Source of the DNA: Taxillus chinensis
Taxonomy: Eukaryota; Streptophyta; Magnoliopsida; Santalales; Loranthaceae
DNA: 64,000 nucleotides
Assembly (NCBI GenBank): GCA_023512835.1
Contig: CM042087.1
Coordinates: forward strand, 47,767,682 to 47,831,681
Direction of reading: 5' to 3'
Part shown: one piece after another, positions 22,801-34,173 of the stretch
Layout: each line of letters opens with the position of its first letter
How positions within the stretch are numbered: the stretch's first letter is position 1
Translations under genes and position numbers: made by a program
Notes under the pieces: generated by a model
Database searches by the model: none
The model's input: the letters and a program-made list of their open reading frames with translations, nothing else
What the model was told of the DNA's origin: nothing

Positions 22801-23749
22801 TATCAGCAACAAAACATGATGCCACAAATAGTTGCTCCTCTTGAGATTGTTCAACCACAGTTTTGGCTTCACCAACCACAGTTTTGGCTTCACCTTGTTG
22901 CTGCTGCTGAGATTTGCATATCCTTTCCACGTGTCCTAACTGACCACACTTGTGACATTTTATATCTGGCCTCCACCAACATCTCTTTTGTGGATGATTT
23001 GTTTTTTTGCAGTAAGGACATGGTGGAAACGCATTGCTGTTGTTGCTGGTATTGTTGTAGCTTTGTTTCTCCTTCTTGCATGTAGGATTTTGTGATACCA
23101 CTGGAAAAGCATTCTCAATGGACCCTTCTTGTCTCATAATCCACCTTTGTTCTTGAGCTTGTAGTGCATTTAACACTTCTGCCAAAGTAATACTTGACAC
23201 ATCTTTGGAATTTTCTATTGAGGATATTGTAGCCTCAAATTTTTCAGGAACTGTCACAAGTATTTTTTGAACTATTCTAGAATCAGAAAAATCAGTTCCA
23301 AGAAGCCTTACTTTGTTGACAATATTAAGGAGTCTACCCGAGTAATCCTTGATTGTTTCTGATTCCTTCATCCTTTGCATCTCAAATTCTCTTATCAGAT
23401 TTAGAACCTGCATGCCCTTGATTTGTTTATTTCCTTCATACTCCATTTTCAGGAATTCCCAAATATCATTTGCTGTCTTCAATGTCATAATTATGGTAAA
23501 AACTGAGGATGAAACAGCAGCGAACAAGCTAGCTTTTGCCTTTGATTTCCTTTGTCTCATCTCCTTGTGATTTTTCATTTGGGCCATAGTTGGATTTTCA
23601 GGTAAGGGTGAAATTTCATATGCATCTTCAACAGCTTCCCATTGATCATTGGCATCAAGATAGGCTTCCATTCGAACAGCCCACTCTTGATAATTTATTC
23701 CATCAAACACTGGAGGTGCTATTGCATTTGATGAAGCTCCAGAACTCAT
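19832..23749 (-). pseudogene. Copia gag-pol polyprotein, three lesions
   Basis: Starts at 23749 (MSSGASSNAIAPPVFDG). Visible in order: gag with two CCHC knuckles (CPYCKKTNHPQKRC and CHKCGQLGHVERIC) and a 21-bp tandem duplication just after them (AKTVVGEAKTVV); protease DSG motif; integrase with HHCC zinc site (WHKRLGH..H, CAAC) and catalytic Asp residues (HTDVGGP, RSDNGTEY); RT with YVDD; RNase H (DSDWAG, STAEAEYV). Breaks: a 1-base deletion in integrase near 21918 (frame ends at 21905, resumes by 21911); an in-frame TAG at 20901-20903 at a position usually occupied by Trp in RT; and a 2-base loss near 19985, shifting the last about 50 codons. All three are small and recent-looking. Confidence 0.93.
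19838..19849 (-). promoter_or_regulatory. Polypurine tract of the copia element
   Basis: On the - strand GTCAAAGAGGAG directly abuts the 3' LTR. It is purine-rich and serves as the plus-strand DNA primer in LTR elements. It overlaps the last codons of pol. Confidence 0.75.
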
Positions 23750-23854
23750 CTTTGTGTTGTCCGTAGGTTTTCGAGTTTTTGATAGAGAAGAAAAAAAATG
23801 GTTAAGGCAAGTATTTGGATTCCCTCAACATCACAGGTCTCTCAAGAACATCCC

Positions 23855-23866
23855 GCTTTGATACCA
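23855..23866 (-). promoter_or_regulatory. tRNA-iMet primer-binding site
   Basis: On the - strand TGGTATCAAAGC, three bases inside the 5' LTR. It matches the initiator-Met tRNA 3' end used by most plant copia elements, with one change (A for G) from the usual TGGTATCAGAGC. Confidence 0.85.
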
Positions 23867-23869
23867 TTT

Positions 23870-24164
23870 TGTTGGTTTTATGAAAACAAAATGCAGATAT
23901 ATAGAACTAATGAAATGCAATCAACATAGAGCTACCAGAAAAAACCCCATACTTTATTTCAATGAAAATCTGAATTTATACAGGTTTTTTCTTAAAACAG
24001 AAACAGCAATAAAAGGGCAGCAAAATCTGTCAAATTTAAAAAACAATATATCCACTAAACTAGCTGAAGAATCAGTCAACCCATTGATAAACTCAGCCAG
24101 CTAGAGATTTATTTAAGAAAAACAGAAATCCCACGTCAGCCAGCTCCTGAGTCATTATTCAACA
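23870..24164 (-). repeat. 5' LTR of the copia element
   Basis: 295 bp, same length as the partner LTR and differing by six substitutions with no indels. In element orientation this is the promoter-bearing LTR, pointing away from gene 3 (which starts 696 bp to its right). Confidence 0.95.
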
Positions 24165-24771
24165 GCAACCATGACGGTCTTTCTGTATGATCTCAGGGAC
24201 TGAGGTATTAGTATTTTATGTATTTTGTGAGTTGAGTTTGAGTAGACCAGGTTTGGCCTAGTTTTATATAAAAAAAGCACTCCAAGGCCAAGTTCAAATC
24301 ATGAGTGACCACAATTACCCTCATCGACTGGGATTCAGAGAAAGAAATTAGTTTCCATGTAGAGAGATTCGCATATCACGCGGAGAGAAGAAAAAAAATT
24401 GCAGCAGCTTTTCTTTACACCCGAGGTAAGAAGTATGAAGAGGGTTAGAATAGGAAATTAAAATAGAACCAATATAGCAGCGTCACACTGTTAAAATTTC
24501 GTCGTGTGGTCGAGGTCTCACTGTGAACTCAACTATGAACTTTTCTACACATTGGAGGTCTCACCATGTCAATATCAATCAATTTACAATTTAATTTGGT
24601 GGCTCCCATTCCTTACCGTTTTTTTTTTCCTTCCACGTATAAAGTGGGCAATGACTTTGAGTTTAGAGTGGACTAGACCATCACTTCTTCAACACCAACT
24701 GTACGTTTGCCAAGGAATACATGAAAAATCATTTGTACAGCTCACGAGATCATCTGCGTAGTCAAGAGTCT

Positions 24772-24779
24772 TATAAATA
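24772..24779 (+). promoter_or_regulatory. TATA box of LRR gene 3
   Basis: TATAAATA, 80 nt before the ATG at 24860, followed by the conserved ACCCACGTAGAGCTAGCGCA block. The copia element ends only about 600 bp upstream, so it may have displaced more distal control sequences that gene 1 still has in place. Confidence 0.8.
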
Positions 24780-24859
24780 CCCACGTAGAGCTAGCGCACC
24801 ACTTCACTTCCTTCTTATTCCTATTATCTTTCACCCAAATCCATCCATCACAGATAACA

Positions 24860-27800
24860 ATGTCATCCCCCTCTGCCATAAAAAAAACACTCCCTCAACT
24901 ACTACTGCTGCCGTCCCTCTTTCTCTTTTCCATCGTTAGTCTTCCATTAGCTTCACCTTCCTCTAGTGCTACCACTACATCAGGACTCAACCGACATGCT
25001 GGAAGTGAAGAAGCAGCTTCCCTTCTAAACTGGAGGGCCAGCCTCGACAACCACAGCCAGATTGCTCTGTCCTCTTGGGCTGCAGGGAGGAGCAACCCAT
25101 GCATCAACTGGACTGGAATAGGCTGCAATCACGGTATGTACGGCTGCATCACTCATATCAACCTCACCAATTTGGGCTTGAGAGGGACTCTTCAAAACTT
25201 CACCTTCCACTCTTTTCCTTGCCTCCGCATACTTGACCTTAGCAATAACATTTTCTTTGAAAAAATTCCCTCAACTATTGATGGCATTGAAAGTTTAACC
25301 ATCCTATACCTGTACAGGAACAATTTCTCTGGCTCCATCCCTAGCGAAATAGGGAAGTTAAAATCTCTCACTGACCTTGGGATTTCATTTAATAATCTGA
25401 GTGGCCAAATTCCAACGTCGATATGTGATTTAGTCCATTTAACTTCCCTATACCTTGGTGCTAACAGCCTCTCTAGCCGTATTCCTAGTGAAATAGGAAA
25501 CCTTAGATCACTCAATAACCTTGACTTAGGAGTTAACAATCTTACGGGGTCAATTCCAGTTTCAATAGGTTATTTGAACAACTTAATCACCCTCAACCTC
25601 CATACAAATAAACTCTCAGGCTCCATTCCTCATCAAATTGGAAACCTTAGATCACTCAATGACCTTAACTTGGGAATTAACAATCTTACAGGGTCAATTC
25701 CAGTTTCAATAGGTTACTTGAACAACTTAATCACTCTCTACCTCTTTAGAAATAAACTCTCAGGCTCCATTCCTCATCAAATTGGAAACCTTAGATCACT
25801 CAATACGCTTAACTTGGTAATTAACAATCTCACAGGACCAATTCCAAGTTCAATATGTTATTTGAACAACTTAACCACCCTCTACCTCTATAGAAATAAA
25901 CTTTTAGGCTCCATTCCTCGTGAAATAGGAAACCTCATATCACTAAATGACCTACAATTGTCATACAATAATCTCACGGGAGAAATTCCAACTTCAATAG
26001 GCTACTTGGGCAACTTAAACACCCTTTACCTTAATAATAACAACTTATTTGGCTTCATCCCTTATGAAATAGGAAAACTTAGATCACTCAATAACCTAGA
26101 TTTGTCAAGTAACAATCTCACGGGGTCGATCCCATCTTCAGTTGGTCACTTGAACAACTTAACCATCCTATCCATCCAAGAAAACAAACTCTCAAGTTCC
26201 ATTCCCCATGAAATAGGAAATCTTACGGCACTCAAACAGCTTTATCTATATAAAAATCGTTTTTGTGGTCCAATCCCTCCAGAGTTGGGAAAATTGAAAT
26301 TGATGCGGGATTTACGAGCATTTGAGAACAAGCTTAGCGACATCATCCCCAAAGAACTCGATAATCTTACGAATTTGGAATGTTTGCAGTTGTCGGATAA
26401 CAATTTTACGGGTCGGCTACCCCGAGGTATATGCCTTGGTGGAAAACTCAAGAAGTTCACGGTAGAAAATAATCATTTCATTGGTCCAATTGCGCAAAGC
26501 ATAAAAAATTGCACCAGTCTTGTTCGAGTTAAGGTTGAGGGAAACCATCTGAGTGGAAACATATCTACCGAGCTTGGTGTATACCCGAATTTAAGGTACA
26601 TTGATATTGGATACAACAGATTCTTTGGAGAACTTCATCGTAATTGGGGTCAGTACAAGAGATTGGAAGCCTTGAAAATGTCCAACAATAACATTTCAGG
26701 AAACATTCCACCGGAGGTAGGGGAGGCCAGCCAACTACAAGTGCTCAGCCTTTCCTCGAATCAGTTGGGTGGGGCGATTCCAGAGGAACTAGGGAGGTTG
26801 AAATTGCTGTACGATCTCTCCCTGGACAGCAATATGTTTTCGGGTAGCATTCCACCAGGGATTGGGATGCTGTCCGATTTGAGAAATCTAAACTTGGCAG
26901 CGAATAAGTTAAGTGGCCGGGTTCCCAATGAAATGGGCAATTTGGAGAAACTAGTGTTCTTGAATTTGGGAAATAATAGGCTTGGCGGGGCTATTCCCAT
27001 TGGCATCAGCAAATTAGGATTTTTGACATATCTTGATCTCAGCCGAAATTTGTTGGGAGCAGTCATACCAGAGCAGCTCCATGCACTGGGGACACTGGAA
27101 TATTTGAATCTCTCACATAACCAACTCTCTGGTTCAATCCCATCTCGCTTTGAGGACCTGGAGAGCCTAACATCTATTGATGTATCCTACAATAAGTTAA
27201 ACGGCCCTCTTCCTAACAGCAGGCCTTTTCAGATAGCTCCGTTCGATTCGTACAGAAATAACTCCGGATTGTGCGGCAATGTCACGGGGCTGGAGGAATG
27301 TCCATCGGGGTTTGGAAAGAAGGGTTTCGATTCCAAATTAATCATTTTGACTACAAGCATCCTGGCTGCCTCCATATTTCTTCTCTCGAGTGCGGTTGGA
27401 TTTTATTACCTTGTTCTCCTCCGAGGAAAGGGTGGTGCAGAGAGCCGACCAGAAGAAGCAGAGAGTGGGGAAGAAGTTGGAAACGTGTTTACAGTGTGGA
27501 GGTTTGATGGGAAGATGGTCTATGACCGCATCCTTGAAGCAACAGAAGGATTCGACTCTAAATATTGCATTGGGGTGGGAGGACAAGGAGCAGTTTACAA
27601 GGTTGAGTTAACAGTGGACCAGGTTGTCGCCGTCAAGAAACTTCATGGTTTGGGTGACGCGGAGATGGCGGGCGACTCGAGGACTCTTGAGCGCGAAATT
27701 CAAGCGTTGACAGAAATTCGCCACCGCAACATCGTGAAGCTTTGTGGGTTTTGCTTCCATCCTAAACACTCCTTTTTGATTTATGAATTCATAGAGAGAG

Positions 27801-29102
27801 GGAGCCTAGGAAGTGTATTGAAGGATGAGGAGCACGCGAAAGACCTGGATTGGAATAAACGGGTGAATCTCATCAAGGGTGTTGCTAGTGCGTTATGTTA
27901 CCTGCACCATGAATGTACGCCGCCCATAATCCACCGAGACATATCTTCCAATAATGTTCTACTGGATCTTGACTATGAGCCTCGTGTCTCTGATTTTGGG
28001 ACAGCAAAGCTTCTCAAGGCCGACTCATCAAGTTGGACATCAATGGTAGGCACCTATGGGTATGGAGCACCAGGTAAATGAGTAAATTAAATCACCGCTA
28101 CATTATTGTGCTAATTTCTTTGTCTAGTAGTGAATGTGATCGAAATTGTCAGTTTCCTCATATAAGCTTTGCCCATCCGTATTTATACTGATAGACCCAA
28201 CCTTTCGCTATGACTCACAATTTTCATAGAAATAATCTTACTGAACTCTGTCTTTAATGTTAATTTGAAATGCCCACGGGTACTTAATTTCTTTCGCAAA
28301 ATAAACTATGGTAAATTTTATTTTGTTTTAAAAAAAGCGATGGATGAAAAATTGTTTTCACGACAAAAAAAAATGTAGATTGAAGCATAAAAGTTTTCGC
28401 ATCAAAACTTCGTTCCTATATTTTTTTTAAAAATGTTTTTTTGAGGAAAGTGTGTTAATATCTCAAAATATTTCTACAAACATTTATTCATTCGGTAAAT
28501 TATTTCACCAAGAGGAGATGGCAATTTATTCCCTACCATAATCAGCAGGAGATTATTCTCATCGGAAATTTAATTTACTGTCATTTCATCAAATTTGTTT
28601 TAAAACGAACAAAGGAAAAACAAAGTCCTGGGAATCTGATTTATTTTCTGCACACATGATGAGTGTAGTTTTCTGTATTTCCCTTGTCTTATGATGTGAT
28701 AAATTGTCGTATGCAGAGCTAGCGTACACAATGAAGGCAGATGAGAAGTGTGACGTTTACAGCTTTGGAGTGGTGTCAATGGAAGTGCTCATTGGAAGGC
28801 ATCCTGGAGATCTAGTTTCATATTTGTCATCATTATTTTCATCTTCATCAATATCAACAATACCATCCGTTAATGAAATGTCATTGATGGATGTTGTAGA
28901 CCAACGCTTGTCCTCTCCGCAGAGTCAAGTTGCAGCAGAAGTTTTCTTCCTTTTCAAGATAGCATTTTCATGCTTGCATACTAGTCCACAAGTTAGGCCT
29001 ACCATGAAGCAGATTTCTCGGCTATTATCAATTGAAAAGTCTCCCTCGAATGAGTCATTTTCCAAAATAACATTGGATAAATGTCTGGAATCAAAAATGT
29101 GA
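24860..29102 (+). CDS. MIK2-like LRR receptor-like kinase, intact (gene 3)
   Basis: Two exons: 24860-28073 and 28717-29102, split after the first base of the Glu codon in the kinase APE motif (CAG/GTAAAT ... ATGCAG/AG). The product is 1,199 aa. Order: signal peptide (1-35); LRR cap ([19 protein letters not shown]); about 28 LRRs of 24 residues (about 100-783); a cysteine pair (SGLCG..EECPSG); a transmembrane helix at about 824-850; then the kinase with glycine loop [11 protein letters not shown] (about 903), Lys in VAVKKL (about 926), HRDISSNN (about 1026) and DFG (about 1045), GTYGYGAPE and GRHPGDLV. All catalytic residues are present and it is an RD kinase. Closest known family: LRR-RLK subfamily XIIb; Arabidopsis MIK2 perceives SCOOP peptides. 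MIK2 itself is about 1,045 aa, so this array is longer. The ligand is unknown. Confidence 0.95.
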
Positions 29103-29790
29103 TATGGTACACCCTATCTGTGCCATTACAAATTTCTTATTTCGTTTTTGTGTTTTCTTTAGTATTTTTCATTTTTTTAACATAAATTCATCAGGCATCC
29201 GGATTGAAAGGAAAATATTTCAACCTGGAGAGAATGGCTGACCCACAAGGGAATACCATTTTATCTCTATTTAGACTCATGAAGTAGTGCCTACTGGGAT
29301 CCTCATGATCATAGGGGCATAGTAATTGTTGTTGATGTTGTTGTGGTACGTTGTATTGTGTATGATTCCTAATATGGACATGACATTTTTTTTTCAGTGG
29401 CTAACATATTAATTTGCTGCTCATACAGATTGATGATATTGTGAGGGCTGCAAAAAGAGTTTTTCCAACCTAACTTAGGTTTGTTTCACCATTCATTGTT
29501 TGGGTAATGTTCACTTGTGTGGAACTAATGTTGTAGAATAATAAAGGGGTTGTAGATTTTTGGTTTCTTTATTCTCAATGTTGTTGTGAGAGTACAACAG
29601 CCGTAGACTTGCCCTGTTCTTCGTGAGAAATTTTGTGTTTCTACTGTTGTTAGATCCCTGCCAATGAATTGTTCTTCCATTAAAAGTCTTGGCTCAGTTG
29701 CTCATCATTTTCTTTGTTCAGAAGAAAAATTATGCTTTGTATTCCTGCCCTAAAAAAAGGATTATTATAGGTTCTTAGGGTCATATTTTT
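29103..29790 (+). other. 3' flank of gene 3, conserved in the cluster
   Basis: No gene. Matches the sequence after gene 1 up to about 6907 (CATCAGGCATC) and, further on, two blocks kept after gene 2: 29233-29354 and 29651-29775. Probably 3' UTR plus downstream DNA of the ancestral receptor gene. Confidence 0.7.
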
Positions 29791-29855
29791 CACGTAATGA
29801 AATAATAATAATAAGAAATCAAAACTTTAATTAGTTGATACTCTTGATAATGAAG

Positions 29856-29856
<1 letters not shown>

Positions 29857-29886
<30 letters not shown>
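29857..29886. repeat. (TA)n microsatellite
   Basis: Fifteen TA dinucleotides in a row in AT-rich, gene-free DNA past the end of the duplicated unit. Confidence 0.95.
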
Positions 29887-29890
<4 letters not shown>

Positions 29891-30074
29891 ATTTTGTATA
29901 TTTTTTAAAACTTTTAAAAGCGACATTTTTCACAAGGACTGTCTTTTTTTCAAAAATTCTTTTACATGGACGCCTTTAACCTTTTTTTTTTGTTGTAGCG
30001 GGCCAATACAAAGCGAATAATATATTTAGAATGATGATTGAAAATTTTACTTGCTAAATTTCAAATATATTTGA

Positions 30075-30676
30075 AAGAGCATTCTCTCTCCTTTGCAACA
30101 GTGGCCTCAATATAGTTTGGCTATAATTTAGCCAAATAATTATCTTTTATAAAATATACATAATCTAAAGAAGGAAACAAGGCGGCTCAAGCCACTACTT
30201 TCAAGCTCAACATCCCCCATGTCACCACCACACTCAGCTCGGACGTCAGCGAGGTCGCCCTCTTGTGGACGACAACCCAGGATGTATCCGTCAGATACGA
30301 CCAGCCAACCCAAAGGCGTGCCCCGATGCAACTCAACTTGGCATCCTCCATTGAGAACATCAAATCGGTGTACCGACTCATCGAGTCCAACTCGACGGTA
30401 ATTGTCCTCCTCCTTTTTCACGTCCACGGCCTAATTGTCAGCTTGCCAAGTTTGCTCTGTGCCGGAGTCGCCGTGACCCTCCTATCTGCTAAGGTCGCTC
30501 TACACTAATTTGATTATTTTAATTAAAAATAATATATAGCCAGTTGAAATAACTCAACAAATTTAGCCAGCCAAATAACTATTGGCTAAATATACTGTAG
30601 ATTTATTGAGCCATTACAGGATTTTTTTAAATGTTTTAGTTATTATTTAGTTATTTTTTAGAGCCTGAGTGCTCTT
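30075..30676. mobile_element. MITE-like element carrying a GC-rich insert
   Basis: Outer ends are inverted: AAGAGCATTC (30075-30084) and GAGTGCTCTT (30667-30676), one mismatch. Inside them a degenerate inverted repeat of about 60 bp can be aligned (left TGGCCTCAATATAGTT, ATTTAGCCAAATAATTAT; right, reversed, TGGCTCAATAAAT, ATTTAGCCAATAGTTAT). Between the arms lies a 350-bp GC-rich block quite unlike the arms. I could not find a convincing target duplication. Structure suggests a Tourist-like MITE that captured host sequence. Confidence 0.5.
30185..30508 (+). pseudogene. Captured open frame of unknown origin
   Basis: On + a stop-free frame runs about 105 codons (from KLNIPHVTTTLSSDVSEVAL through QPTQRRAPMQLNLASS to LIESNSTVIVLLL) with much higher GC than the flanks. 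It has no clear start, and the last 30 codons look like read-through. The - strand is also open over much of it (95 codons), so orientation is not proven. I do not recognise the family. It is bounded by MITE-like arms. Confidence 0.35.
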
Positions 30677-32075
30677 ATATTGTATTGCAACTCCAAGGAA
30701 TTGAGAAGTGCACTTAACACAATTAATTGATTTTGACAAACACCTTTTGAGTCTATTAATTGTAATGAAATGATATAAATAATAATTAATGAAATGGATG
30801 ACTACATATTATAGCATTCCCAATAATAGTTTTTTCCATATAATTTAAGAATAAATTTTATAATTTTACACAAAAAAGCTCTCCATTTGATTTATTAAAA
30901 TAGGAATTGAAGATACGACACGTACAGTAAATTTTCAAATTTAGGATTTATCGTCAAATATTTTTTTTTCATAATTTTTATATGTTTATTGAGTAATAAA
31001 TTATAGAGAAAGAGAAAAAATAATTTAATTATCCTCTTGCTCCCCCTCCTTTTCCCCCCTCGGCCACCCACACCCATCGCTTTTCGCCGCCGCTTCTCCA
31101 CCCACACCCATTGAGTTCGTCCTCCCTCCTAATGTTGTGTCCTTTAGATTCAGCGCCGCCGACAGCTGAGTTCGTCCTCCCTCCTGACATCGCGTCCTCT
31201 GGATCCAGCAACGTTGCCAACTCTGCAATCCAGCCACAACGAACAATCATGTCGAATGAAATAGCTACCATAGCCTCTATGATCCTGTGAAGCCACCGTC
31301 ACCTCTACAATCCAACCATAACCACAGCACATCAAAAACTGATAATATGTTATCAAAATAATCTCTAACTCTATTGATAATCTGTTTGTGATTCTCATAT
31401 TTGTTTGATGTATTTTTTTTATTGGTTGGGCTGTGTCATGTGCGGTGTTTAGTTTTGTTGCTTCATTGTTGTAGGTAATTAGAGATGATTTGTTTGAGGG
31501 TATGATGAAATCAATGTTACTTGTTTGGGGAGGGATAAATGTACTCTCCCTCCCAAATGTTAAACACACTCATTTTAAAATATATATTTCAAAATAATAC
31601 CCTTAGGATTAACATACCCATTACCCATCTCTTCCACCCTTCCTCTGCCTCCTTCTCCATGGACCAGCGTCTTCTGCTTCTACATTCATCCCCTTCCATT
31701 CCTTCTCCACAAATGGCATTTGGTTATTTCTCTCTCTCCACGTCGTCGAGTAGAAGGTACGAACGTCACCGGATTAAATTGTCTTTCTTCATATTTGAAA
31801 TTTGTAGAATGAACAAATGAGCCCCGTAAAAATGGTTCGTTCGTGATTTAGTTGCCAAACATTTTGCTAATATTCGGTTTTATGTATTCGAACATAATAA
31901 TAATGTTAGATTAAAGGTATTTGAATATGTTCATAATGTTCTACGATGAATATTCGAACATATAATTAATGTTCCACGTTTGGGTTTCGAACAAATTAGA
32001 ATTGTTCAATTATAGGTATTTGAATATATTAATAATGTTTTACGATGAATATTTTAACATATGATTAATAGGTAT
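30677..32075. other. Gene-free DNA with small tandem repeats
   Basis: AT-rich flanks surround a GC-rich 250-bp patch (31025-31300). In that patch a 55-bp unit starting GAGTTCGTCCTCCCTCCT is repeated at 31113 and 31168. A second duplication, AGGTATTTGAATAT..TAATGTT..TACGATGAATATT, lies at 31913 and 32013. TAGCATTCCCAATAATAG at 30815 resembles the end of a Tourist-type MITE, but no partner end was found. No gene seen. Confidence 0.5.
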
Positions 32076-32079
32076 AACA

Positions 32080-33460
32080 AGGTGCAAGATAGATCATTGT
32101 TTACTGCTTCGTCCAGGCAATACTTGTCGAGGGTTCCCAAGCTAGCCTCAAAGAGGGTGCCCATGCTCCTGCACTGCAAACGCAAGATACTCGGTGGAAT
32201 GACTACGTGTATATTAGGCATGTACATCATCATCCAGACACTACTATGGAGGTGCAAAACCTACTAGAGGAGGTGCATAGCGTACTAATGTAGCTCCAAA
32301 GAGTAGTCGGGGAGGGGTTGAGGCTACTAGAGGACATGCCAAGCCTACTGAGGTAGCTCTAAAGGGTAGTTGTGGAGGTGCCGAGGTTACTGGAGGAGGT
32401 GCAGAGTCTACCAAGGTAGCTCCATAGAGTAGTCTAGAAGGTGCAAAGCCTATTGAGGCTACTCCAGAGAGTAGCCAGGGGGGTGTAGTGGTTGAGGGTA
32501 CTCAAAGTAGGGGTAGGGGCGAGGGCAATGGCAGGGGCATGGATAGGAGCAGGGGTGAGGGCAAGAGACGAGCATCAAGTAGACGTGATGCCATACCTAA
32601 GGAGCACATTCCTAACGATCCAATTGACCCATCAGTCCTACCAAATTTTAGGGACCATATTACGTTTCATATATGATCCAACCAGATGTAAGAATATGTT
32701 ATTATCTTTTATTTTAATTACTTTATCGATTTGATATATCATATTATTTGGTCTCATTTAATGACAAGTTTTATAATGAGCTAATTATTTGATTTATAGG
32801 CTCATCGTTGTTTGCTTTCATACTACAACCAATCACATAAGCTATTATAGACTTGGGAGAGTCTTCATGGTTGGGTAAAGACATGTGACTGAGTCAGGGT
32901 TGGTGACATTGGCTCAATGTTTGAATAGATTCACAACTGAGCCCTTATATTAACTTTTGTGGAGCGATGACATCATGAGACGAGCACATTCTACCTACCT
33001 TTTGGAGAGATGACAATCACATTTGATAATGTTGCCACTATATTAGTCCTGAACGTCACTGGTATGAGTGTTCATTGGGATCCTATGGTTGTGAATAACT
33101 ATGCGTCATTAGTGATTCGGTGGCTAGGGGTGACTTAGATAGAGGCTCAGGAGGGTTTAGGGTCAAAGAGGGGAGAGTCAGACTGAGGCATTCTTGGTTG
33201 ATTGCTAGATTTTCAGGTATTGATGATGACAACCCTGACGAGATCGTTGTATGTGCCTCCAGACCTTTTTATTATTCCTAGTTGGCAGTACTATTTTTGT
33301 GAATAAATCTAGCGATCAAGTATCTTGCCTATATCTCTACCTATTCAGAAATTTAGATCGGGTACACCAATATGCATGGGCCCCGGCTACGCTTGTGTTT
33401 CTGTATAAGCGCTTATCGTTTGCGTTTCTAGGAAATCATTTTCATTTGAAAACATTGTAA
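32080..33460 (+). pseudogene. Plant mobile domain (PMD) transposon-gene relic
   Basis: After several stops and frameshifts are allowed for, 32800-33420 reads as a plant mobile domain (the MAIN/MAIL1 and transposon-borne family): LPFGEMTITFDNVA, then VTGMSVHWDPMVVNNYASLV, then a stretch beginning IEAQEGLGSKRGES, FSGIDDDNPDEIV, and LFLVGSTIFVNKSSDQVS. Upstream, 32250-32480 is a G-rich minisatellite of roughly 60-bp units (GAGGTAGCTCCAAAGAGTAG), and 32500-32570 would encode an RGRGEG/RSRGEG-like basic stretch. PMD genes occur in MULE and gypsy transposons as well as in the host. The many stops rule out function. Confidence 0.6.
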
Positions 33461-34173
33461 TAAAGGGATGAGATTATATTGGTTCTATATAGCAAACAAT
33501 TTAGAAGTATCTAATCGTGTGTTTGTACAAAATAATATTATTTTCAATTATTTATTTTAGTTTTGTAATTCATAATCAATTTGATTTAAGTTGATGTTTG
33601 GTGACTAAATTTCATAAAATTTTAAAGTATGTTGGCTACATGAACATAATTATAATATAAACTAGTTAAAACATGTCCATGGATATAAGAAAAAAAATTC
33701 CTTTATCTTTTATGGTATTAAGAACTTGTGCCTTAAAAATCTCTAAAGAGCAATAAAATAAAAAATATAATTTAATGTCTTCATTCAGTTTTAAACTATT
33801 TTAAAAAATTAATTTAATTTTGAACAAAGAGAGTAAATAAAGAGATACAATAAATTATAAGTGTAATTTTGATTTAATTTTTTCATTTTTAATTCATGTC
33901 TTTCTAACAACCTTTACAAACAACAATAGTCAAGATGATAGAATCGACTTTTTTTGTTTTTTTTTCAAACTATATATGCCTTATGAATCTTCCACTGCCT
34001 TTATCTTGAAGCCTTCCCAATAGCCCATATGATTGTCAATAAGTTACATTAAAAGCATGTTCATGAGCACACTCTCAAACTTTAAACCAATGTTCTAGTA
34101 TATCTCAAGCATTGTTCATACTAGTTTCAATAAGAAAATTTAATAGCACACCCCTACAATAGAGACCATAGTG
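33461..34173. other. Gene-free AT-rich DNA
   Basis: I see nothing coding or structured. Bounded by the PMD relic and a copia LTR. Confidence 0.5.

Larger units (their letters stand above)
19543..24164 (-). mobile_element. Ty1/copia LTR retrotransposon, nearly complete
   Basis: A 4,622-bp element with 295-bp LTRs at both ends (TGTTG...CAACA), 5-bp target duplication GCAAC (19538-19542 and 24165-24169), primer-binding site and polypurine tract. Gag-pol lies on the - strand in copia order (gag, protease, integrase, RT, RNase H). The LTRs differ at 6 of 295 positions (about 2%). The uninterrupted target is present in unit A at 1811-1831. Three small lesions in the coding region make it non-autonomous. 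The lineage within copia was not assigned. Confidence 0.97.
17417..29220 (+). repeat. Tandem segmental duplication, unit B
   Basis: Copy of unit A (1-6907). Apart from the pararetrovirus-like/TA insertion (about 17575-17945) and the copia element (19543-24164), it is collinear: the distance from the unit start to the LRR gene ATG agrees once these are subtracted. It carries gene 3, the only intact receptor. Confidence 0.9.

Noticed and set aside
22792..23085. + strand frames across the copia gag region
   Set aside because: Antisense shadows of gag-pol; the - strand has all the domain motifs.
30140..30427. 95-codon - strand frame over the GC-rich insert
   Set aside because: The opposite strand has a longer frame over the same block; neither is recognised, so only the captured-fragment entry was kept.
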